Of a stretch of DNA of 5,827 nucleotides, positions 1 through 4,770 are shown one piece after another; the stretch's first letter is position 1; every line of letters starts with the position of its first letter. Position numbers and translations under genes: made by a program. Source of the stretch: Methanosarcinales archaeon (GTDB lineage: Archaea; Halobacteriota; Methanosarcinia; Methanosarcinales; Methanocomedenaceae); assembly GCA_030638625.1 (NCBI GenBank), contig DAOWEE010000027.1, forward strand, positions 1 through 5,827, in the 5' to 3' direction. The notes below the pieces were generated by a model. That model worked only from the letters and a program-made list of their open reading frames with translations, did not search any database and had not been told where the DNA came from.

Positions 1-126
1 GAACGAACAATCATCCAAGGCGTTCCATCGCGCCTCTCCCACTTTCCTGATTACTTCGTTCATGACCTTGCCGCAATCCTTACAATAGCTGGTTTCACTT
101 TCTACTCCGCATACTTCACATTCCAT
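1..126 (-). CDS. Small zinc-ribbon protein, N-terminal part (cut by window edge)
   Basis: Reading the minus strand from the ATG at 126 down to base 1 gives 42 open codons with no stop, so the C-terminus lies outside the window. Two CxxC pairs are visible: Cys3/Cys6 (C-E-V-C) and Cys15/Cys18 (C-K-D-C-G-K). This is the four-cysteine pattern of a rubredoxin-knuckle type zinc ribbon. It is followed by a probable helix (about residues 22-37) of the type NEVIRKVGEARWNAL. Such minimal zinc ribbons in archaea are usually nucleic-acid or protein-binding accessories; the specific role cannot be told from this fragment. The start at 126 is preferred because a GGGG lies 8 bases upstream. An in-frame ATG at 147 would add seven residues but has no such signal. 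The gene is divergent from the A-B-C-D cluster and may share its promoter region. Confidence 0.7.
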   Translation of the reverse strand, partial: MECEVCGVESETSYCKDCGKVMNEVIRKVGEARWNALDDCSF

Positions 127-134
127 ATAAGTAA

Positions 135-138
135 CCCC
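135..138 (-). promoter_or_regulatory. Candidate ribosome binding site supporting the start at 126
   Basis: CCCC on the plus strand reads GGGG on the minus strand, with 8 bases between it and the ATG at 126. It favours that start over the in-frame ATG at 147, which has no purine-rich stretch in front of it. It also fits a transcription start near 139 predicted from the TATA-like element at 161-168, which would leave a short leader carrying this site. Confidence 0.4.
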
Positions 139-160
139 ATTATACATGTTAGAATTAAAA

Positions 161-170
161 GTATAAAATT
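161..170. promoter_or_regulatory. Candidate TATA element, readable in both directions
   Basis: The sequence GTATAAAATT reads TATAAAA on the plus strand and TTTTATAC on the minus strand. On the minus strand, a start about 26 bases downstream falls near 139, giving a leader of about 13 bases to the zinc-ribbon ATG at 126. On the plus strand it would place the transcript start near 190, giving gene A a leader of about 75 bases that includes its GGAG at 254-257. A second AT-rich TATA-like stretch at 236-242 would start transcription at about the ATG of gene A and so omit that ribosome binding site, which makes it less likely. This is pattern matching only. Confidence 0.35.
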
Positions 171-266
171 GTTCCCGATAAACAATGATTAATCAAAAGA
201 GTTAAGTACTGGATATTCCATCATTATCATACAAATTTATAATGTTGTGAAGAGGAGAGATAAACC

Positions 267-875
267 ATGGTTTCAGTTGGACAAGAATTATTGAACGTAC
301 CTTTTGGTGAAATGATAAAAGAAATGGCCTTCGCTATTGCAGAAGGACAGATGGCGCTTGACATGAATTCAGTGCAAGTGGCGCAGACACTTGCCGAAAC
401 AGAACTTGATGTCGGAAGTGTGGTGATGTACATTGAAGAGACAGTAGATGCTGACGGTAATGTCAAAGCTACCAGCGTAGTTACCAATGATGCGCCCATG
501 TCACTACTCACCTACGGTCTTGAGCCAAGATTCTACGAATTCACTGAATCCATCATTGAAGTAAAAATGGCTATCACCATGAAGAGGGAAACTTCGACTG
601 AAATCAAATTCGGGAGTAAATTCTCCTTATCGAGTACAACTAAAATAAGCGGGAGTTATAGTTCGGGTGGCCTGTCAAGTTTGCTGTTCGGGAAGTTAAA
701 AGTAAAAGCTGAAAACACCACAACAGTGGCATATTCATCAACCTTCGATGCAAAATACAATTCCAAGTATTCATTCAGTGAATCGGGTACAAGTTTGCTG
801 CGTACTACATTAAGGCCTGTACCTCCCCCATCGCGAGTAATACCCACAGTAAAGGTTATAGAAGAAACCCCATAA
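267..875 (+). CDS. Gene A: uncharacterised DUF2589-like protein, paralogue of gene B
   Basis: Not firmly recognised; function unknown. The 202-residue product has four visible parts. An amphipathic helix lies at about residues 7-45 (ELLNVPFGEMIKEMAFAIAE onward). A strand-rich part at about 50-106 ends in EVKMAITMK. A Ser/Thr-rich, glycine-containing stretch runs from about 109 to 173. A final strand (about 174-184) is followed by a proline-rich tail, VPPPS at 185-189. This helix / strand / serine-rich insert / strand order resembles the DUF2589 family by memory of its architecture, which is an inference. No signal peptide or membrane segment is seen, so it is probably cytoplasmic. The start is supported by GGAG at 254-257, nine bases upstream. 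Gene B follows after 43 bases and aligns without gaps over the N-terminal helix (E7-L47 against E11-L51, 15 of 41 identical by my count). A is essentially B plus the serine-rich insert. Confidence 0.8.
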   Translation: MVSVGQELLNVPFGEMIKEMAFAIAEGQMALDMNSVQVAQTLAETELDVGSVVMYIEETVDADGNVKATSVVTNDAPMSLLTYGLEPRFYEFTESIIEVKMAITMKRETSTEIKFGSKFSLSSTTKISGSYSSGGLSSLLFGKLKVKAENTTTVAYSSTFDAKYNSKYSFSESGTSLLRTTLRPVPPPSRVIPTVKVIEETP

Positions 876-891
876 CGGTTATCTCCCCCCC

Positions 892-902
892 TTTATTTTT
901 TT
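892..902 (+). terminator. T-rich tract between genes A and B, possible partial terminator
   Basis: TTTATTTTTTT, with seven consecutive T residues at 896-902, follows a run of seven C residues at 885-891, starting 16 bases after the stop of gene A. Archaeal intrinsic termination can depend on a U-rich tract alone, without a stem-loop. The next gene starts only 17 bases later with its own GGAG at 907-910, so if this site works it would more likely act as a leaky stop that lowers expression of B, C and D relative to A than as the end of the transcription unit. Confidence 0.35.
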
Positions 903-918
903 AAATGGAGATACTATT

Positions 919-1326
919 ATGACTAACGGTAATACAAAGATAATTTCGGAAGTATTGGTAAATCCCCTCTCCCAGATAATAAAAGAAGTCGGGATTTCCA
1001 TTTCCGAAACCCAGCAGGCAATGGATAGAAATTCCATTGATACACAGCTTGCAATTGAAAATGATGAACTCCTAAGCCAATATGACATACAGGCTACCTG
1101 GCACCATATTCCAGAAGTGGAACTTGAACTCAAAATGGCACTAACAATGAAGTATAAGGAGGAAAAAGATTCAAAGGGAACGCTCCGTGGTTACCGGCCA
1201 ATATTACATGCAGCACCATTGAATGCATCATACAAGAACCTCCATGAATATGATGTGGAAGGAGCAAGTACCATAAAAGCCAAATTTGTCTCAATACCAC
1301 CTTCCAGCCAGATAGTAAACGAGTGA
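919..1326 (+). CDS. Gene B: short uncharacterised paralogue of gene A
   Basis: The 135-residue product has no assigned function. Residues 11-51 form a helix that aligns without gaps to residues 7-47 of gene A, sharing E..L..P..IKE...I.E.Q.A.D.NS. A following strand motif, VELELKMALTMK (67-78), matches IIEVKMAITMK in A. The C-terminus (GASTIKAKF then IPPSS at 126-130) matches the end of A, including the proline-rich tail. B lacks the roughly 60-residue Ser/Thr-rich insert of A, so it looks like the minimal form of the family. The start is supported by GGAG at 907-910 with 8 bases of spacing. The stop TGA at 1324-1326 lies in the same reading frame as gene C, which begins 24 bases later. Because B ends at the same place as A relative to the shared motif, I regard that stop as genuine. 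Probably cytoplasmic and co-transcribed with A, C and D. Confidence 0.8.
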   Translation: MTNGNTKIISEVLVNPLSQIIKEVGISISETQQAMDRNSIDTQLAIENDELLSQYDIQATWHHIPEVELELKMALTMKYKEEKDSKGTLRGYRPILHAAPLNASYKNLHEYDVEGASTIKAKFVSIPPSSQIVNE

Positions 1327-1350
1327 GATACCAAGCACGGAAATAATGAA

Positions 1351-3066
1351 ATGACACTAATAGTAAATCTTCGACAAAATCTGGATAATCTCAGGATTGA
1401 AAAGGCAATTGATGAGACCAGTCTTACTGAAATAATAAAATCCATTGCTGATGTTGATGTCGAACTACAGAACAAGGATACGCAAATAGTCGAGCTTACA
1501 AATAATCTCAATACAATTATTTCTGAGAAAATCGTTTTCGAACAGGAGAAAAATGTCCTGTCACAGCAAATTGCCGGATTGTTACTAGAAAAGGCTGACC
1601 TTGAGAAAGATATCCAGATACTTCAAAAGCAACGACCACAAATCCAATCTGAAAGCCTGGTTACCACATTCAGGCAATCCCTGGACAGCATGGCCGGGAA
1701 ACTGAATGAACCTGCTTCCAGGGCAAACTACTCTGTCAACAGCATGGATGTAAAACTCAAGACAAACCTATCCCTTAAGGATGGCAAACTCCAGTTCCAG
1801 CTACCAAAACCAGATGACATCATCCCGCCAGAAAATCTCAGTACTATTGAATTCACGATAAAATCATCTCCAAAAGAACTTGATCTATCTCAACACCTGG
1901 AAGTACCTAACCTTACAGGAATGACCCGGGATGAGGCAGAGTATGCTATAACTGATGCCGGTTTCAAACTGGGTACCATCAGTGAGAAACAAAGCAATTC
2001 ACCCCAGGGTACGGTAATCGCCCAGTTGCCATCAGCAGACTCACTGGCTATCCCAGGGACTGCCATTGATATAACGACCTCCAAGATAATGTCTGTGGAA
2101 ATGCCCAATTTAGTTGGCATGGATATTGACAGTGCGAAGGAGGTCCTTGATATCATCCGGCTTGAAATGGGAGAAATCACTGAGCAATCATCCAAATCTT
2201 CACCTGGAATTGTCCTGAAACAAAGTATTGAAGCAGGAACCATTTTGTTGATCGGTACAACTGTTGACGTTACAGTTGCAGCAAAAGAGAACGTGAAAGT
2301 TCCAGACCTTACAGGAAAAACTCTGGACATGGCAGTATACCTTCTACGCACAGCAAAACTAGTGAAGGGAAGTGTAGTCAGAAAAGTCAGTATTGAAAAG
2401 CCCAATACTGTACTGGAACAGGATCCAAAAGGAGGGGCTACGATTTTGGAACAAAGCCCCGTAAATCTGGTAATCGCGTCCACTGAAGCAATAAAGGTCC
2501 CGGATGTTATTAATAAAAATATTAACGAAGCCAGGACGCTACTGGAAAGTAAGGGACTGAGAATAGACAGAATCGTTAAACGTACAAATACTCAGGCAAC
2601 AAATACTGTCCTTGATCAAAATCCAAAACCTGGTTCAGACGCTGAAGCCGGGATGCCTGTGGAATTAGTACTGGCAAACCAGGATATTGAAATGATAGAA
2701 GGTATCGGACCAGAAAGAGGTTCAAAACTCAGGGACGCAGGTATCATGACTATTACAGACCTGGTCAGTGCAGATTCTGGTACTGTAAGTGAAATAGTAG
2801 GAAAAAATACCGCTGAAAAATTCATTTCCATGGGAAAACTTATTGACTCAAGCTCGAATCTGGGGAGTCTGGGGATAGATAAGCAATCTTCTGAACTCCT
2901 TGTCAAGGCGGCAAATATCTACTCAGTTGATGAGCTAAAGAACGCCAATCCCGTTGAACTGTATGAATTGTGCAAAGAGGCAGTTGCATCGGGTAAAGTA
3001 GAAGTTCCTGCAGGTTATTCCATCAAGCAGGATGATGTAAAACGATGGGTAGAACAGGCACAATAG
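1351..3066 (+). CDS. Gene C: coiled-coil / four-PASTA / helix-hairpin-helix protein
   Basis: The 571-residue product combines four parts. Residues about 10-97 are strongly heptad-like (Leu/Ile with many Glu, Lys and Gln), so a coiled coil is expected. Residues about 103-175 form a short module with strands MDVKLKTNLSLKD and LSTIEFTIK, separated by a proline-containing loop; it resembles the beta module of genes A and B. Four PASTA repeats follow, with their conserved prolines at 186, 252, 318 and 384. The C-terminus (about 446-571) opens with the helix-hairpin-helix signature IEGIGPERGSKLRDAGI, contains a second helical hairpin (about 505-545), and ends AGYSIKQDDVKRWVEQAQ, which looks like DUF4332. 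PASTA domains usually sense muropeptides outside bacterial cells, but here there is no signal peptide, membrane segment or kinase domain. I infer a cytoplasmic scaffold or adaptor. The ribosome binding site is weak (GGA at 1339-1341), suggesting translation is coupled to gene B. Confidence 0.85.
   Translation: MTLIVNLRQNLDNLRIEKAIDETSLTEIIKSIADVDVELQNKDTQIVELTNNLNTIISEKIVFEQEKNVLSQQIAGLLLEKADLEKDIQILQKQRPQIQSESLVTTFRQSLDSMAGKLNEPASRANYSVNSMDVKLKTNLSLKDGKLQFQLPKPDDIIPPENLSTIEFTIKSSPKELDLSQHLEVPNLTGMTRDEAEYAITDAGFKLGTISEKQSNSPQGTVIAQLPSADSLAIPGTAIDITTSKIMSVEMPNLVGMDIDSAKEVLDIIRLEMGEITEQSSKSSPGIVLKQSIEAGTILLIGTTVDVTVAAKENVKVPDLTGKTLDMAVYLLRTAKLVKGSVVRKVSIEKPNTVLEQDPKGGATILEQSPVNLVIASTEAIKVPDVINKNINEARTLLESKGLRIDRIVKRTNTQATNTVLDQNPKPGSDAEAGMPVELVLANQDIEMIEGIGPERGSKLRDAGIMTITDLVSADSGTVSEIVGKNTAEKFISMGKLIDSSSNLGSLGIDKQSSELLVKAANIYSVDELKNANPVELYELCKEAVASGKVEVPAGYSIKQDDVKRWVEQAQ
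1903..2694 (+). repeat. Four tandem PASTA repeats in gene C, 198-base period
   Basis: The repeat units begin at the motifs VPNLTG, MPNLVG, VPDLTG and VPDVIN, at residues 185, 251, 317 and 383 of gene C. The spacing is exactly 66 residues (198 bases) each time. Each unit has the PASTA pattern: an opening V/M-P-[ND]-[LV], a helix (DEAEYAITDAG, DSAKEVLDII, DMAVYLLRTA, NEARTLLESKG), then a V(I/L)xQxP-like or equivalent motif, and a closing strand ending in (I/V)-hydrophobic-(T/V/L). The DNA itself has diverged, so this is an old protein-level duplication rather than a recent DNA repeat. The fourth unit has lost the G of the opening motif (VINK instead of xxGK). Confidence 0.85.
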
Positions 3067-3076
3067 AGATACTAAC

Positions 3077-3319
3077 ATGGTTTTTGAAACTTATCTGATC
3101 AGCCTTGACAGTAATACGTCTCCCACTGAATTAGAACAAATCCTAAGAACCCTTGAAAGGATAAAGGGGAAGGTCAACATGTTTGCACAAAAAAGTATTA
3201 TTGCCAGTTTTGATAATGCCCATGTGGATACCATCAGGAACAAAACCGGTGTAAAACTTGTGGGCGGCATTAATTTCAAGGGGCGTAAGGTAAAGAAAAT
3301 CGTGAAAATAGAATCGTGA
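3077..3319 (+). CDS. Gene D: small protein with an inhibitor I9 / subtilisin-propeptide-like pattern
   Basis: The 80-residue protein is not firmly recognised. Its predicted order is strand (ETYLISL, 4-10), long helix (PTELEQILRTLERIK, 16-30), strand (KSIIASFD, 39-46), helix (HVDTIRNKTG, 49-58) and strand (VKLVGGI), then a basic tail (KGRKVKKIVKI). This is a beta-alpha-beta-beta-alpha-beta type layout. The run GKV, then a strand, then a helix ending in GV.LV matches the pattern of bacterial subtilisin propeptides (inhibitor I9 family), which I infer by eye only. There is no signal peptide and no attached protease. A ferredoxin-like fold of unrelated origin is the main alternative. The gene starts 10 bases after gene C. 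Its only ribosome-binding-like GAG overlaps the TAG stop of C (3066-3068), and the following bases resemble the leader of gene B (GAGATACTA), so translational coupling to C is likely. Confidence 0.75.
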   Translation: MVFETYLISLDSNTSPTELEQILRTLERIKGKVNMFAQKSIIASFDNAHVDTIRNKTGVKLVGGINFKGRKVKKIVKIES

Positions 3320-3337
3320 TTAGCTTTGATACATTAA

Positions 3338-3349
3338 TTTTATTATATT
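3338..3349 (+). promoter_or_regulatory. Archaeal TATA promoter for leuC, predicted leaderless transcript
   Basis: The AT-rich TTTTATTATATT region contains TTATATT at 3343-3349, centred 26 bases before the A of the leuC ATG at 3372. In archaea transcription starts about 25-27 bases after the TATA centre, so the mRNA should begin at or within a base or two of the start codon. This fits the absence of any purine-rich ribosome binding site between 3350 and 3371. The same T-rich stretch could also help end the transcript of genes A to D. Confidence 0.55.
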
Positions 3350-3371
3350 CCCGCACCTATACATCCATTCT

Positions 3372-4649
3372 ATGACCGCTGATAATCTTACCATTACAGA
3401 GAAGATTTTTTCAAAAGCTTCAGGCAGAACGGTCCATGCAGATGAGTTCGTCATGGCAGACATAAGCTGCGCCATGACCCACGATATCACCGGACCTCTG
3501 GCCGTACAGGGCTTCAGGGAGATAATGAAGGACAAGCCCGACCCAAAGGTCTGGGACCCGGACAAGATAGTTATCCTGTTCGACCACCAGGTACCAGCTG
3601 ATTCACTCAACGCTGCCGAAAACCATATCATGCTCAGGCAGTTCGCAGCCGAGCAGGGCATCACCAACTATGATGTCTTTGAAGGTGTGTGCCACCAGGT
3701 AGTACCGGAAAAGGGCTGGGCCAAACCCGGCGACCTCATAGTGGGCAGTGACAGCCACACCTGCGCCTACGGTTCACTGGGAGCATTCTCCACAGGTATC
3801 GGCAGTACCGACATGGCTGCCGTGTTCGCTACTGGTAAACTGTGGTTCAAGGTACCCCAGACCATCAGGTTCGAAGTTAACGGACGCCTGCCAGATAAAG
3901 TGTACAGCAAAGACCTCATCCTGCATCTCATAGGGGATGTGGGTGCCGACGGTGCCATGTACATGGCAGCAGAGTACGGCGGCGAAGCCATCAGGAATCT
4001 TGATATCAGCCAGCGCATGACCATTAGCAACATGGCAATCGAGATGGGCGGCAAAGCCGGCATCATCGAGCCCGATGCCACCACCGAGGATTACCTGAAA
4101 GAGCGCATACCCGGCTTCACCCTTGACCCTGACTGGAAGAGCGATGAAGACTGCGAATATGCCCAGTATCACGAATACGACATCTCAGACCTGTCCCCAC
4201 AGGTGGCATGTCCCCACAATGTGGATAACGTGAAATCCGTAGAAGAAGTGGAGGGCACCCACATAGATCAGGTGCTGGTGGGTTCATGCACCAACGGCAG
4301 GTTCGAGGATATCAAGATAGTAGCCGACATCATGGGCGACGAGCCCGTGGCTAAAGGCGTGCGCCTGCTGGTCATCCCTGCATCCCGCACCGAGTACATG
4401 AAAGTGCTGCGGGCCGGGCTGGTTGAGCAGTTCATGGAGGCGGGCGCCATTGTGGAGAGTCCCTGCTGTGGACCCTGCATGGGCGGCAGTTTCGGATTAC
4501 TGGGTGACGGCGAGGTAGGACTTGCCACCTCCAACCGCAACTTCCAGGGCAGGCAGGGCAGTGCCAAGGCATTCGTGTATCTTTCCTCTCCGGCCACGGC
4601 AGCGGCATCCGCTCTCACGGGCGAGATTACTGACCCGAGAAAGGTTTAA
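3372..4649 (+). CDS. leuC: 3-isopropylmalate dehydratase / homoaconitase large subunit
   Basis: This is a full-length (425 aa) archaeal-type large subunit of the aconitase superfamily. It would pair with a separate small subunit (LeuD/HacB) to isomerise 2-isopropylmalate in leucine synthesis, or homocitrate-type substrates in the methanogen coenzyme B pathway. Visible motifs are SGRTVHADEF (17-26), the active-site region FDHQVPADS (70-78), GSDSHTCAYG (125-134), GAFSTGIGSTDMA (137-149) and the [4Fe-4S] ligands: Cys306 in GSCTNGR, then Cys366 and Cys369 in CCGPCMGG. Substrate choice between the leucine and homoaconitase roles is set mainly by the small subunit, which is not in the window, so the symbol leuC is a default and hacA is possible. 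The ATG at 3372 is supported by a TATA element at leaderless spacing. Its GC content is clearly higher than that of genes A to D. The downstream neighbour is convergent, so no small-subunit gene is linked on that side. Confidence 0.93.
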   Translation: MTADNLTITEKIFSKASGRTVHADEFVMADISCAMTHDITGPLAVQGFREIMKDKPDPKVWDPDKIVILFDHQVPADSLNAAENHIMLRQFAAEQGITNYDVFEGVCHQVVPEKGWAKPGDLIVGSDSHTCAYGSLGAFSTGIGSTDMAAVFATGKLWFKVPQTIRFEVNGRLPDKVYSKDLILHLIGDVGADGAMYMAAEYGGEAIRNLDISQRMTISNMAIEMGGKAGIIEPDATTEDYLKERIPGFTLDPDWKSDEDCEYAQYHEYDISDLSPQVACPHNVDNVKSVEEVEGTHIDQVLVGSCTNGRFEDIKIVADIMGDEPVAKGVRLLVIPASRTEYMKVLRAGLVEQFMEAGAIVESPCCGPCMGGSFGLLGDGEVGLATSNRNFQGRQGSAKAFVYLSSPATAAASALTGEITDPRKV

Positions 4650-4770
4650 CCGGGTGCTACTGGTTTCATGGTTAGGATAAAATATGAAAATCTATATTGA
4701 CGGATGAGATAGAAAAACTGGTGGCATGGTATTATACGTTACACTCACAGAAACCATGTCCTCAGATACT

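Noticed and set aside
236..242. TTTATAA as the promoter of gene A
   Set aside because: A transcript starting about 26 bases downstream would begin at the ATG and leave out the good GGAG site at 254-257, so an upstream promoter is more consistent.
1890..2483. A 197-codon minus-strand open frame opposite the PASTA array
   Set aside because: It lies entirely antisense to a well-supported PASTA region, its protein is Ser/Thr/Pro-rich without a recognisable domain, and no promoter or ribosome binding site stands before it. It is a by-product of the regular repeat codons.
1903..2694. The 198-base periodicity as a CRISPR array or other DNA repeat
   Set aside because: The period is carried by the protein sequence of diverged PASTA domains, and no identical DNA repeats or spacer-like units are present.
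3767..4618. Several minus-strand open frames of 105-132 codons opposite leuC
   Set aside because: leuC is unmistakable from its motifs. Long antisense frames are expected opposite a GC-rich gene, and the predicted proteins show no family signature.
4650..4770. Possible hairpin or terminator between leuC and the kinase gene
   Set aside because: CATGGTT near 4674 and AACCATG near 4752 are inverted but far apart, and the longest T run on the minus strand is only five bases (4713-4717). This is too weak to call, and no small gene was found here.
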